A stretch of 64,000 bases of DNA from Mixta calida (GCF_002953215.1 NZ_CP026378.1:2524540-2588539), one strand, 5' to 3'; positions 1 through 8,825 are shown, counted from the first letter of the stretch. Notes: generated by a model not told the origin, from the letters alone. Translations and numbers: made by a program.

Positions 1-1
1 G

Positions 2-118
2 CAGGCCAAAATGGATAGCCAGAAGAAGTTTATTATGATGCTGATATGTCTTTTTACCGGCAGCCTGCTGCTGCTGGAAATCCTTGCCCGTCTGGCGCAT
101 AAACTTATCGTCGGCTAG
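2..118 (+). CDS. 3' end of, or complete, small hydrophobic protein
   Basis: An open frame enters from the window edge and stops at 116-118. The first in-frame ATG is at 11, which would give a complete 35-residue protein: a short polar start, one hydrophobic segment rich in Leu, Ile and Met, and a basic tail. It could be a single-span small membrane protein or the C-terminus of a larger one. I do not recognise the family. Confidence 0.35.
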   Translation, partial: QAKMDSQKKFIMMLICLFTGSLLLLEILARLAHKLIVG

Positions 119-184
119 CGACGGGTAATCCGCTTAATGCGCACAGCAGGCCAGCTTTTATACAGAACGTTGCTCAGCGCCCCG

Positions 185-1054
185 CTACTTGCCATTAAGA
201 AAATGGATCACCGCATCGGTAAACTCTTTCGGCGCCTGCAAAAAAGCGAAGTGGCTGACGGTGGGCAAAATCAACAGGCCGGCGTTGGGAATAACGGCGG
301 CGATATGCTCCAGATGCGCCCGGTCGATCGCCTCATCATGATCGCCGTCGGCAATCAGCACCTGCGCGCTGATTTTCCCTAACGCCTCATCACGCCACTC
401 CGGCTGCGACTGCCACATTCCGCCGATCTGTTTTACAAACGCCGGATAATCGTTGGGCGTTTTCGACAGCTTCTTATACTCTTCGCCAGCGCGCGCAATA
501 TAGGCGGCGAATACCGGATTATTTTCAATGCCCGGCTTTACGCCGCGCGTGGTGACGTTGGGCGCAAAAGCGAACACTTTCCCGACGCGATCCTTATGGC
601 GCATCGCCATGTCCAGGCCAATAATCGCACCGTCGCTCCAGCCCACAATATCGGCTTTTGCAATATGCAGATGATCCATCAGCCCGACAATATCATCCGT
701 CATTAAATCGTAGCCGTAAGGCTGGGCGTTGCGCGTGCTGCGGCCGTGCCCCCGGCTGTCGACCACAATCACCCGATGATGCTTCGCCAGCTCAGGCACC
801 TGCAGGTCCCAGTAATCGCTGTTCGCCAGTCCGCCGTGCAACAGGATAACCGGTGAGCCCTGGCCGGTGACGGCGTAGTAAAGCTGAATGCCGTTGACCT
901 CGGCGTAGCCCGACTGCATCCCGATCAACGGCGCGGGCGTGGCTGGAAGCCGCTGCCAGCGTGTGCCCCAGTGGGTGTGCTGCGTTTCGGTCTGCGCCAG
1001 CGCAGGCGCCAAAGCCAGTACGCCTGCCAGTAAAATAGCCGGTTTGCTCTGCAT
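185..1054 (-). CDS. secreted alpha/beta-fold hydrolase
   Basis: This 289-residue protein starts with a signal peptide (MQSKPAILLAG, then an Ala-rich stretch ending ALAQ), so it is probably periplasmic or exported. The body is a typical alpha/beta hydrolase: oxyanion-hole HGG motif near residue 73, nucleophile elbow GWSDG near residue 137, an acid in the DGDHD region, and the catalytic His in SHFAF near the end. The natural substrate cannot be read from sequence; esterase or lactonase activity is typical of the family. It is divergent from the dehydroquinate dehydratase gene, with 137 bp between starts, so the two may share a control region. Confidence 0.8.
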   Translation of the reverse strand: MQSKPAILLAGVLALAPALAQTETQHTHWGTRWQRLPATPAPLIGMQSGYAEVNGIQLYYAVTGQGSPVILLHGGLANSDYWDLQVPELAKHHRVIVVDSRGHGRSTRNAQPYGYDLMTDDIVGLMDHLHIAKADIVGWSDGAIIGLDMAMRHKDRVGKVFAFAPNVTTRGVKPGIENNPVFAAYIARAGEEYKKLSKTPNDYPAFVKQIGGMWQSQPEWRDEALGKISAQVLIADGDHDEAIDRAHLEHIAAVIPNAGLLILPTVSHFAFLQAPKEFTDAVIHFLNGK

Positions 1055-1191
1055 GAATGATTTTCCTGTGCCCGCATGAATGTGCCGAATGGCGATTTAT
1101 CGCGCGCTTGCGGCCGGAAAAAGCGCGGCGGCAACGTCTTTTACTACGCTTAACGCTGAGCCATTTATTACACAAATCGCAGAGGACCGCT

Positions 1192-2085
1192 ATGCAACGC
1201 CGAGATTTTATTGGAGGCGGCAGCGCCATGCTCGCGCTGGCGCTGATGTCCCATTCCGCATCAGGCGCAGCGGATGCGCCCCGCGCCGATATGGTTACCC
1301 CATCATTACGACCAGTGAAAATTAAGAATATCGCCATCGGCGAAGGGCAGCCGAAAGTGATCGTTTCCACCACGGCCGCCGACAGCGAAGCGGTGAAGAC
1401 GTTCGTGCGTAGCCAGGCGTTGCAGGTCGACAGCGATGTTATCGAACTGCGGTTAGATCTGCTGCATAACGGTCAGGACGCGGCGGCGATGGCGCAGCTG
1501 ACGCGCGAGCTTTACGCCATGCTGCCAAACAAGGTTCTGCTGGTGACCTTCCGCACCAAAGCCGAGGGCGGCAAGCAGGCGATTGCTGACGATCGCTATA
1601 GCACGCTGTACCAGTATTTACTGACTCAGGGGCAGATGGATCTGCTGGATATCGAGATGTATCGCCCCGCCGCCAGAGAGCTGGTCGCGCTGGCGCATCA
1701 ACAGCAGGTGCGTGCGATTCTTTCGAGCCATGATTTTGAGCAGACGCCGACGCAGCAGGAGATCGTTTCGCGTCTGCGCCAGCAGCAGACGATGGGCGCC
1801 GATATTCTGAAGATAGCCGCTATGCCGCGCGATCCGAGCGATGTAATACGTATGATGGCAGCGACCTGGGAGATGCGTCAGCGCTACGCGCAGCAACCGC
1901 TGTTGACGATGTCGATGGGCGGCATGGGCGCCGTCACACGGCTTGCCGGCGAGCTGACCGGCTCGGCGCTGACCTTCGGCATGGCAGGCGACGCCTCGGC
2001 GCCGGGACAGCTGGAAGCGAGCGACCTGAGCGGCATACTGACGCTGCTGCACCGCGCGGCGGAAGATGACGCAAAGTCATCGTAA
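1192..2085 (+). CDS. type I 3-dehydroquinate dehydratase with export signal
   Basis: The reading frame opens earlier, but the ATG at 1192 follows an AGAGGA-like ribosome site and gives 297 residues. The N-terminus (MQRRDFIGGG, then a hydrophobic run ending SASGA) looks like a Tat-type export signal. The rest is an AroD-family TIM barrel: ELRLDLL substrate-binding strand, catalytic His in SSHDF (about residue 180), Schiff-base Lys in ILKIAAMP (about residue 206), and the TMSMGG loop. The family dehydrates 3-dehydroquinate to 3-dehydroshikimate. Cytosolic AroD has no leader, so this copy probably acts outside the cytoplasm, perhaps in quinate or shikimate use. No other shikimate-pathway gene is adjacent. 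Confidence 0.8.
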   Translation: MQRRDFIGGGSAMLALALMSHSASGAADAPRADMVTPSLRPVKIKNIAIGEGQPKVIVSTTAADSEAVKTFVRSQALQVDSDVIELRLDLLHNGQDAAAMAQLTRELYAMLPNKVLLVTFRTKAEGGKQAIADDRYSTLYQYLLTQGQMDLLDIEMYRPAARELVALAHQQQVRAILSSHDFEQTPTQQEIVSRLRQQQTMGADILKIAAMPRDPSDVIRMMAATWEMRQRYAQQPLLTMSMGGMGAVTRLAGELTGSALTFGMAGDASAPGQLEASDLSGILTLLHRAAEDDAKSS

Positions 2086-2094
2086 CGGGCCGCA

Positions 2095-2124
2095 GGCTGA
2101 CGCTAATAAAAAACTTCGTCAGCC
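2095..2124 (+). terminator. hairpin after dehydroquinate dehydratase gene
   Basis: An 8-bp perfect stem (GGCTGACG at 2095-2102, CGTCAGCC at 2117-2124) with a 14-nt A-rich loop, 10 bases after the stop. No T-run follows, so intrinsic termination is possible but weak. Confidence 0.4.
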
Positions 2125-3351
2125 GGTCGTTTGCAAAAGCGGAGCAGTTTATCTACCCTCTTTCTTTCCCTGCAAAGGAAGCGACGAGGCGGGACGCTGG
2201 GTGATTACTCACCTCGTCTGTTCGCAGGCAGCTGACTGAGGCTGTCGATGGGGAACGGCTCCCCATCGGCAGGCGTTACACGCTGCTTTTCGGCTGAAAG
2301 CGACGCATTACCGGCATAAAGACCAGACGGTGAAAGGTTGCGACAGGCAGTTCGATGGTATAGCGGAAAAACGCTTTCCATGTTTCGGCCATGCGCTTTT
2401 CCACCAGCTGATGAATCAGCCACGCCAGCAGCATGACAAAACCAATCACCAGCGCATAGACGCCGATCTTATTTTCCTCGCTGGCGAATTTATCGATTAG
2501 CATATAGCCAATATGGGCATGTACAAGATAGAGCGGGTAAGTAATAGCGCCAGCGAAAGCTGAACCCGGCAGGCTTAATTTACCCAGGCGGCTATAGTCA
2601 GCGGCGATAAAAGCGAGGAAAAAGAGCGATACAAAAGTGATAATGACCGCCGGCGGATACTCTACGCTGCGGATTATTTCCGCTTTAGCCGCATTTTCCA
2701 GAGAAACCAGGCAGCAGATAACATACATGGCGACAGCCAGCAGAATGACCAGGCCTTTCATCTTCCCTGCGGTCTCTTTTATCACGGCAAATAGCGCACC
2801 GGCGACGAAGTAGCTGTAATAGCCCTGGAAAATCGGCAGCGATGCATTACCTGCTAATGCGCAAGCGATAATCGCCAGCGCCCAAACGATAATCGCCATC
2901 TCCAGACGGCTTTTTAGTCCCAGAAGCAGGCAGAGCGAGATAAAGAAATAGAAGGTTAGCTCATAGGCCAGCGTCCAGTAAACGCCGTCGATATTATAAA
3001 TACCGACAAACGACTGTAGCATCGTCAGGTTGGCCAAAAAGGCTTTCAGGGAGATCGGCATGTGGTGCCCGCCGACCATCACGATAAAGAGCGACGTGAT
3101 GACCAGCCCGGCCCAGTAAGCTGGATAGAGTCGCAGAGCGCGCGTGGAGATAAAGCGGGAGAAGCTTTTGTTTTTCGCCGAGAAAAAGATGACGTAACCG
3201 CTGATCATAAAGAACAGTTCCACGCCAAGATAGCCAAACTTAGTAAACTGCGTCAGCTCAGGAATCTGCGTGATGGAGGTTATTTTACCATTATCTGGTG
3301 ATGCTGCCAACTTACTGATTTAGTGTATGATGGTGTTTTTGAGGTGCTCCA

Positions 3352-3627
3352 GTGGCTTCTGTTTCTATCAGCTGTCCCTCCTGTTCAGCTACAGACGGGG
3401 TGGTGCGTAACGGTAAAAGTACTGCCGGACATCAGCGCTATCTCTGCTCTCACTGCCGTAAAACATGGCAGTTACAGTTCACATACACAGCCTCTCAACC
3501 CGGTACGCACCAGAAAATCATTGATATGGCCATGAATGGCGTTGGATGCCGGGCAACCGCCCGCATTATGGGCGTTGGCCTCAACACGATTTTACGTCAC
3601 TTAAAAAACTCAGGCCGCAGTCGGTAA
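3352..3627 (+). CDS. insA: IS1 InsA regulatory protein
   Basis: A 91-residue protein with a GTG start. It has a zinc-finger-like pattern (CPSC near residue 8, CSHC further on) and a C-terminal HTH ([17 protein letters not shown]). InsA binds the IS1 ends and represses transposition. The A6C slippery site AAAAAAC at about 3603-3609 lies near its 3' end and allows a -1 shift that joins it to InsB to make the InsAB' transposase. Confidence 0.95.
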
Positions 3628-4049
3628 CCTCGCGCATACAGCCGGGCAGTGACGTCATCGTCTGCGCGGAAATGGACGAACAGTGGGGCTACGTCGGGGC
3701 TAAATCGCGCCAGCGCTGGCTGTTTTACGCGTATGACAGGCTCCGGAAGACGGTTGTTGCGCACGTATTCGGTGAACGCACTATGGCGACGCTGGGTCGT
3801 CTTATGAGCCTGCTGTCACCCTTTGACGTGGTGATATGGATGACGGATGGCTGGCCGCTGTATGAATCCCGCCTGAAGGGAAAGCTGCACGTAATCAGCA
3901 AGCGATATACGCAGCGAATTGAGCGGCATAACCTGAATCTGAGGCAGCACCTGGCACGGCTGGGACGGAAGTCGCTGTCGTTCTCAAAATCGGTGGAGCT
4001 GCATGATAAAGTCATCGGGCATTATCTGAACATAAAACACTATCAATAA
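3546..4049 (+). CDS. insB: IS1 InsB', transposase catalytic part
   Basis: The open frame is 167 residues; the natural product is the InsA-InsB' fusion made by -1 frameshifting at the A6C run, so the first codons up to about 3603 are only an overlap with insA. It carries the IS1 DDE-type features: [12 protein letters not shown] with the first Asp, WMTDGWPLY with the second, and the ERHNL segment with the Glu. The frame is intact to TAA. Confidence 0.95.
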
Positions 4050-4162
4050 GTTGGGACCATTACCCCATTATCTATTCCGTTAAATGTATAATGGAATAAA
4101 ATAACGCCCAGCGCAGCGATTAGACGTAAATAGTCTATCAGTTCTACACGTTGAGTTTTCAT

Positions 4163-4631
4163 AATAGCTGGCCCGCTATGTTATCTTGCGCCGCTTACCT
4201 GTTAATTAAAGCCGCTCAAGGGATGAATTATTAACATTTAATGACAGCTACAACGCCACCACCATTAATTATTCTAACAGCCCAGAATGTTACTTAAGTC
4301 AAATGCAAATAGGTAGCCTGAACTAAATCTTTAGGAAAAGGACTAATCCAACTGCATTAATCAATACATAAATGAAGAAGAAAATTCCTATAATTATTTG
4401 TCTTTTTCTTCTGTCAGACAGTTATACAGACTGAACTATTTCTTTGAAACAGCAAGTTAATTCGCAACAACGCTTGCTGGGCGGCTGTACATGCAGGATA
4501 TAGAGTAAAGCGCGCAGAATAATATAAGGTTATTCACGGCTACGTACAGGAAAGATAATCCTTCAAAATGACGAATTCAGTCATAGTCGAGACTATTTAT
4601 CTTGAAAAATGCCAAGAAATGTTTTTCTTTT
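4163..4631. other. 469-bp AT-rich stretch, no gene seen
   Basis: This holds the upstream region of the broken acyltransferase gene and the downstream flank of the GNAT gene. I see no convincing reading frame, RNA gene or strong terminator. The promoter of the acyltransferase gene should be just right of 4162. Confidence 0.5.
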
Positions 4632-5111
4632 CTATTTTTCAATAATTAATATTTTCTCCATCCTGTAGTTAATAAAAATTTCGCCTCGCAAACTGACTTG
4701 CTGTTGCTGCACAATACTAAACTGCTGTGCAGCGAAAAACGGTTTTGCCGCTATGCTCGCATCGGTAACGATACGGGTCAGCCCGCTTTCTTCCGCTACG
4801 GCGTATGCTTTTTGCAATAACCGCGTGGCGACGCCTCGCCTGATATAGTCAGGATTAACGAAAAGCAAATCCAGATAGCCGTCAGCATCGATCTTAATAA
4901 AACCGGCCACCTTTTCGCCGTCCCTTACCAGCCAGACGCCGCCGGAACGTAGTCTTGCCCGCCACTGTTCTGGTTCAATCGCCGACCATGCAGCAATTTG
5001 CGCAGGCGTATAGCTGCTGCTGGCAATCTCTTTTACGGCGCGCAGAAAAATATCTGTAACCGGCTGAAAGTATTCATCCTGAAAAGGATAAATCTGAGCG
5101 TTATCCTTCAT
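4632..5111 (-). CDS. GNAT-family N-acetyltransferase
   Basis: A 159-residue GNAT protein: strand segments WLVRDGEKVAGFIKI, then DLLFVNPDYIRRGVATRLL, whose R-R-G-V-A is the acetyl-CoA pyrophosphate loop (motif A). The C-terminal FFAAQQFSIVQQQ strand is typical of the YafP/PhnO-like branch. The acceptor is unknown. An AGGAGAAAG sequence just upstream of the ATG at 5111 supports the start. Confidence 0.85.
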   Translation of the reverse strand: MKDNAQIYPFQDEYFQPVTDIFLRAVKEIASSSYTPAQIAAWSAIEPEQWRARLRSGGVWLVRDGEKVAGFIKIDADGYLDLLFVNPDYIRRGVATRLLQKAYAVAEESGLTRIVTDASIAAKPFFAAQQFSIVQQQQVSLRGEIFINYRMEKILIIEK

Positions 5112-5223
5112 GCTTTCTCCTGAAATCGGTTTTAGGTAACGCCAACGATGCTGCCAAAGGCTTTCGCAATGGGTCCAGTCAACTCTTGCTTTCCATCAGG
5201 CATCGGCAAAGGAAAAGAAGGTG

Positions 5224-5297
5224 TGGAGCGGGTAACGGGAATCGAACCCGTGTCACCAGCTTGGGAAGCTGGGGTAATACCATTATACGATACCCGC
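5224..5297 (-). tRNA. glyU: tRNA-Gly (anticodon CCC)
   Basis: Read on the minus strand the gene folds as a complete cloverleaf: acceptor GCGGGTA/TACCCGC, anticodon stem CCAGC/GCTGG around the loop TTCCCAA (anticodon CCC), T stem ACGGG/CCCGT around TTCGATT, and an encoded 3' CCA (TGG at 5224-5226 on the plus strand). No integrase lies next to it, so it is not the att site of the prophage in this window. Confidence 0.95.
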
Positions 5298-5429
5298 CCG
5301 GTAAGCTGCGTTGTGCCAAACAGGTGGCAGCAAGACGCAGTTTTACACAAACTATCGCCCTTCAGGCAAGTCCTTCTCTGCCATCATCAGGAAAATTCGT
5401 ATTCGTTTTAACAGAGATCAAAATGCCCG

Positions 5430-6032
5430 TCAGCGATGCAGCTCCGCGACCGTCATGGTAAAGATCAGCGGCGCGTCGCTAAAATTAGCGTAATGGTGAG
5501 CGCTATCCGTTCTGGCCACCGCTGAACAACCTGCATGAATAGTTAGCTCACTGGTTGCGGTTTTCATATTCAGCACGCCTTTTTCAACATGCAGCAGCTC
5601 AAAGGTGCCGTGCGGATGGCCCGGCGAAGCAAAAATTTCGCCCGGAAACATCTCCCATCGCCAGAGCTCAATCATATCCGGGCCGCTGGAGCCAGCCAAC
5701 AGGCGGGCAGTACCACCCTGTTCACCTTGCCAGAGCGTGGGAATATCTTGACTTTCAATCAGCCACGCATCGGGCGCGCGGGTAACGTTAACAATATCCG
5801 CGACAGATAAACCGAGCGCGGCGGCGATTTTACAGAGAATAGCGACGCTGGGGTTTGCACTGCCCTTTTCAATCTCCACCAGCATCCCTTTGCTGACGCC
5901 CGCGCGTCGGGAAAGCTCATCCAGAGAGAATTTTTTTGCCTTGCGGTAGTTGCGGATGCTGCTGGACACCGCCTCGCTGACGCAGGCGATATCCGCACCC
6001 GCGCTGGTCGTTTTATTGACTTTTTTGGTCAT
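5430..6032 (-). CDS. XRE-family regulator with C-terminal cupin domain
   Basis: A 200-residue protein. The N-terminal XRE helix-turn-helix (about residues 25-80) contains LSRRAGVSKGMLVEIEKG. A double-stranded beta-helix cupin follows (about residues 115-195) with GHPHGTFELLHVEKG and AHHYANF supplying possible metal or ligand contacts. Proteins with this layout sense a small molecule and repress neighbouring genes. It is divergent from the B3/B4 gene with 43 bp between starts, so autoregulation and control of that gene are likely (inferred). Confidence 0.85.
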   Translation of the reverse strand: MTKKVNKTTSAGADIACVSEAVSSSIRNYRKAKKFSLDELSRRAGVSKGMLVEIEKGSANPSVAILCKIAAALGLSVADIVNVTRAPDAWLIESQDIPTLWQGEQGGTARLLAGSSGPDMIELWRWEMFPGEIFASPGHPHGTFELLHVEKGVLNMKTATSELTIHAGCSAVARTDSAHHYANFSDAPLIFTMTVAELHR

Positions 6033-6075
6033 CGGTCATTACTATAATCTAAATGAGTCACTAAAGGATTATGTT

Positions 6076-6771
6076 ATGTTTTCCGTTTCCCCGTCAATCG
6101 ACCCGGCAATTGTCAGCCTGGCGCCGGGCTTTCGCGCGCTGAGCATTGCTGTTGAAGCTGCGCCCATAGCTAACGCCGAAATTGCGGAAGAAGCCCTGAA
6201 GCAGGCATGCGCATCCATTACTGGCAATGAGACGCCGTGGGCAGAGGCGCATCTCGCCGCGTGGGCTGAAGCTTTCAAAGCGTTCGGCGCCAAACCTAAA
6301 CGTACGCCCTGCTCCGCCGATGCGTTACGCAAACGTGTCCTGCGCGACCGGGCAATGCCCGCTATCGATCCGATCGTCGATCTCTATAATGCTGTTAGTA
6401 TTCGTTACGCCATTCCGGTAGGAGGCGAAAATTTTGCCGCCTATGTCGGCCAGCCTCTGTTGACCATCGCCAACGGAACGGAGCTGTTTGATACCTTTAA
6501 GGAAGGAGAACCCGCCAGCGAATCACCTGAACCGGGCGAAGTCATCTGGCGTGATAACCAGGGGGTAACCTGTCGGCGCTGGAACTGGCGGCAGGGCGTC
6601 AGAACCCGACTGAGCGCGGAGGCAAAACAGATGTGGTTTATTCTGGAAAGCCTGCCTGCCATGCCGCTGGAAGCACTGTATCAAGCAGGCGATGCGCTGA
6701 TGCAAGGCATCGAGTTGATGATGCCTGACTCCCGCATTGAGAAAAAGCTTATCGGCTTTGAATCTCTCTGA
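6076..6771 (+). CDS. B3/B4 tRNA-binding domain protein
   Basis: The frame is open far upstream, but AAAGGA precedes the ATG at 6076 and gives 231 residues. It matches the free-standing B3/B4 domain family, related to the editing domain of phenylalanyl-tRNA synthetase beta (core segments DLYNAVSIRYAIPVGGE and GEVIWRDNQGVTCRRWNWRQG). In the family these may hydrolyse mischarged tRNA or bind amino-acid-like ligands; no role is proven. Its partner is the divergent XRE-cupin regulator, a common pairing. Confidence 0.8.
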   Translation: MFSVSPSIDPAIVSLAPGFRALSIAVEAAPIANAEIAEEALKQACASITGNETPWAEAHLAAWAEAFKAFGAKPKRTPCSADALRKRVLRDRAMPAIDPIVDLYNAVSIRYAIPVGGENFAAYVGQPLLTIANGTELFDTFKEGEPASESPEPGEVIWRDNQGVTCRRWNWRQGVRTRLSAEAKQMWFILESLPAMPLEALYQAGDALMQGIELMMPDSRIEKKLIGFESL

Positions 6772-7193
6772 ATCCCTCTCACCAACGGCGTTGTTTTTAT
6801 CCAGCGCAGGAACAGCGCCGCCTGCGGCAATAGCTTTGATGAAAAAGATTCTTTTATCGAAACAGCAAAAACAGAATCACAGATTTATCTTAATTAACCA
6901 ATTTTTTTGTGTTCTCAACTTCTTATTCTCCCTTACTAAATTTTTCATTTTTCAGCGCATGCGTTATATACATAGTGAAAAAATCTTCTATAACCTTTAT
7001 TTTTCATGAAGTTAATGAAAAAATAAAAAAGGTCATTATCGTTACTTAATCTCACATTTTTCCGGTATCTCTTTTATTGAACGCTGCTTTTCAAGATCGC
7101 CAACCTTGGATCTACCGTTTCGCTCCCTGCCCGTCATATAGCCGCTTATATTTCTGCTAGACTTACTCTTTCAATGCATAAAAGGAGAAAAAG
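6772..7193. other. 422-bp AT-rich intergenic region
   Basis: Very AT-rich between about 6840 and 7080. I see no supported gene. The last 60 bases should contain the promoter of the CsbD/ElaB-like gene, and AAAAGGAGAAA just before 7194 is a strong ribosome site. Confidence 0.45.
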
Positions 7194-7442
7194 ATGCTAG
7201 GTAAAATCGAAGACAAAGTACGCGAAGGTACCGGTAAAGCGCAGGAAGCTTACGGTCGTGCAACCGACAGCTATAGCGATCAGGCGGAAGGCGCAGCGCG
7301 TAAATACGCCAGCCAGGCAAGCTACGCTGTGCGTGATGCCGCTGATACGGTGAGAAGCCAGGTTTCCTCTAATCCTCTTGGCGGGTTAGCGATTGCAGCC
7401 GCAGCCGGCGTTGTGCTGGGTTACCTGTTAGGCCGCAAATAA
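7194..7442 (+). CDS. CsbD-like/DUF883 stress protein, membrane-anchored
   Basis: An 82-residue protein in two parts. The N-terminus (GKIEDKVREGTGKAQEAYGRA) looks like CsbD. The C-terminus is a single hydrophobic span ending GYLLGRK, as in the ElaB/YgaM/YqjD inner-membrane family that binds ribosomes in stationary phase. The middle is an amphipathic Ala/Arg/Asp helix. It is monocistronic and followed by a hairpin. A general-stress role is inferred from family. Confidence 0.8.
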   Translation: MLGKIEDKVREGTGKAQEAYGRATDSYSDQAEGAARKYASQASYAVRDAADTVRSQVSSNPLGGLAIAAAAGVVLGYLLGRK

Positions 7443-7451
7443 CAGACTTTA

Positions 7452-7475
7452 AGGCCGGCAGAGAACTGTCGGCCT
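7452..7475 (+). terminator. hairpin after CsbD-like gene
   Basis: AGGCCGGCAG (7452-7461) pairs with CTGTCGGCCT (7466-7475) as a 10-bp stem with one G-U and a 4-nt loop. It is followed by a T-poor tail. Position, right after the stop, suggests a terminator. Confidence 0.55.
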
Positions 7476-8149
7476 GATTACTCTTGCAGAAGGGCATTCT
7501 TGCGTGTAATTTCCATAGATGAGAGTCTAAACGCTATAGTATTTTTAAGATAGCGCCGTTTTTAATCTTTCGCGTCCTTCACTATGTCAGGCACTTTAAT
7601 AATCCCCCGTCAGTTAATCGCTTCTCCCCCAGTCAAAATAGGTCTATAGCTATATAGCATCACATTATTAAGTGTACATAGCTGAGATTGCAAAGTTCTA
7701 CAGCTTCAATGGCATTCATAATGTTTATTTTACCCCCCTTTACTAAAGGCTTTAAATTCAAGATCGTCATGGCTCATGTGGATTTCTATTGATCAACGGC
7801 CTAAGAAAAATTTTTTTCAATAGAGGATCTGCTTTTAATGGTTACAAGGCTTATTATTGCATATTTTTAAATTCAACAACTTACCGAGGTTTTCGGATCG
7901 CGTTCGGACAAATATCGGTACCGATATTTTACAGGCATGCCTGAAGCGATCCGGGAAAGTTTCTATGACGGTTAAACAGTATGGTATCCCCTTCTGAAAG
8001 CTATCGTTTCAGTCGCGGAGGTTCTGGCATCCCTGCCTGCGCTATTCAATGCGTACAGGTTTTTCTCTGCTTCTCTGTTTGCTTTTATTACATATGGGGC
8101 CCTGTTAAATCCTGCATTAAAGTTATCTGATAAGACGAATTCCCGGTTA
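7476..8149. other. 674-bp intergenic region with a 20-bp palindrome
   Basis: No convincing coding frame. Two things stand out: several AT-rich blocks, and the perfect palindrome described separately at 7910-7929. The 65-residue minus-strand frame that crosses it has no family look and no ribosome site. Confidence 0.5.
7910..7929. promoter_or_regulatory. perfect 20-bp palindrome, possible operator
   Basis: AAATATCGGTACCGATATTT is fully self-complementary and stands alone in a non-coding stretch, over 400 bp from the nearest gene start. Symmetric sites of this kind often bind dimeric regulators. No gene that it would control is obvious. Confidence 0.4.
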
Positions 8150-8737
8150 TTACTCAGCAAGACCCACAAGCTGATTAACCAGATACCTCAAATCCTCTTT
8201 CGCCTCCTGGAAGCCTGACGCAGTAGGCTTAACGCTAAGTAGATCTGCATACCCGTTCACAGTAGCACCTATCATACGGGCGACACGCGCAACGTTGACT
8301 TGCCGGTAAAGCCCCTGACTAATGCCAGCCGCAATGATGCTTTCTAAAAGCCTAATCCACCTGTCCATATTATTTATTGCCAAATCTGCATAAGCCTGAT
8401 CGTGCTGGGCCTGCGTCCAGACTGAATTGTACAGTTGCCAGTCAGCATCATGGGTTGAAGGCAAACTGGTAATAAAAGCATCAAGCGCGGCATCAGGTGT
8501 AAAACCAGCGATAGCGTCTTTGAAAGCATTAAGATCGGCCAGCATGAAACGCTCAGCTGCCTCCAGCCTGAGCGAACCCCAGTCGCGAAAATAGTGATAG
8601 ATATGACTGCGTGAAATGCCGAGGTGCTCGGTAAGTTCCCGAGTGGTCACTTTATCAATGCCTTTTTCAATAAAAAGCGCTATCGCCCCGTCCAGGATTT
8701 GTACCCGAAGGTTATCGGCCGACATATTTTTCCTCAT
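8150..8737 (-). CDS. TetR-family transcriptional regulator
   Basis: A 195-residue protein with the TetR N-terminal DNA-binding domain: TRELTEHLGISRSHIYHYF is the helix-turn-helix (about residues 30-50). The remaining helices would form the ligand pocket and dimer interface. The start could be 8737 or the second ATG at 8725. It is divergent from an ABC membrane domain gene and an RND pump, and two inverted repeats lie between, so it is probably the local repressor of that transport unit. Confidence 0.88.
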   Translation of the reverse strand: MRKNMSADNLRVQILDGAIALFIEKGIDKVTTRELTEHLGISRSHIYHYFRDWGSLRLEAAERFMLADLNAFKDAIAGFTPDAALDAFITSLPSTHDADWQLYNSVWTQAQHDQAYADLAINNMDRWIRLLESIIAAGISQGLYRQVNVARVARMIGATVNGYADLLSVKPTASGFQEAKEDLRYLVNQLVGLAE

Positions 8738-8752
8738 TTTCCTGCGTTGACT

Positions 8753-8768
8753 TTGAGCAACTGCTCAA
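8753..8768. promoter_or_regulatory. TetR operator candidate 1
   Basis: TTGAGCAACTGCTCAA: arms TTGAGCA and TGCTCAA around a 2-bp centre, 15 bp upstream of the tetR start. It is nearly identical to the copy at 8786-8801. Confidence 0.7.
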
Positions 8769-8785
8769 ATAGACTCACTTCGATC

Positions 8786-8801
8786 TTGAGCAACCGCTCA
8801 A
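8786..8801. promoter_or_regulatory. TetR operator candidate 2 over a promoter
   Basis: TTGAGCAACCGCTCAA: arms TTGAGC and GCTCAA. The start is 33 bp, about three helical turns, from operator 1. Its left arm could be the -35 box of a promoter with TATAAA at 8808-8813 (16-bp spacer), so binding would block the transporter genes. The promoter reading leaves a very short leader before the ATG at 8826. Confidence 0.65.
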
Positions 8802-8825
8802 GCATACTATAAACAGAAGTTAAAC

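Larger units (their letters stand above)
3297..4064 (+). mobile_element. IS1: IS1-family insertion sequence, complete
   Basis: The element is 768 bp, the standard IS1 length. It starts GGTGATGCTGCCAACTTA and ends with the imperfect inverse TAAGTTGGGACCATTACC. It is flanked by a perfect 9-bp target duplication, CCATTATCT, at 3288-3296 and 4065-4073. Both transposase frames are open and the programmed frameshift site is present, so it looks recent and potentially active. Confidence 0.97.
2276..4162 (-). pseudogene. acyltransferase-3 family membrane protein, split by IS1
   Basis: The 3' part (2276 to 3296) encodes a multi-span acyltransferase-3 (OafA/YrhL-like) protein with the family's GYLGVELFFMISGYVIF region. 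Its N-terminus lies beyond the IS1: reading leftwards from the ATG at 4162, the frame gives MKTQRVELIDYLRLIAALGV and on to NGIDNG, then meets the IS at 4065. Removing the IS and one copy of the 9-bp duplication restores one frame of roughly 365 residues. Such enzymes acylate surface sugars (O-antigen, exopolysaccharide). The downstream half could only be made from an IS-provided start, and the N-terminal histidine-containing helix would be lost, so I call it inactive. Confidence 0.88.

Noticed and set aside
3546..3627. insA/insB overlap as a disrupted transposase
   Set aside because: IS1 normally joins these frames by -1 shifting at the A6C run, which is present.
5224..5297. tRNA-Gly as integration site
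   Set aside because: No integrase beside it and no repeat of its 3' end nearby; the prophage att repeat is at sdsR.
7972..8169. 65-residue minus-strand frame near tetR
   Set aside because: Overlaps the tetR 3' end and lacks start signals.
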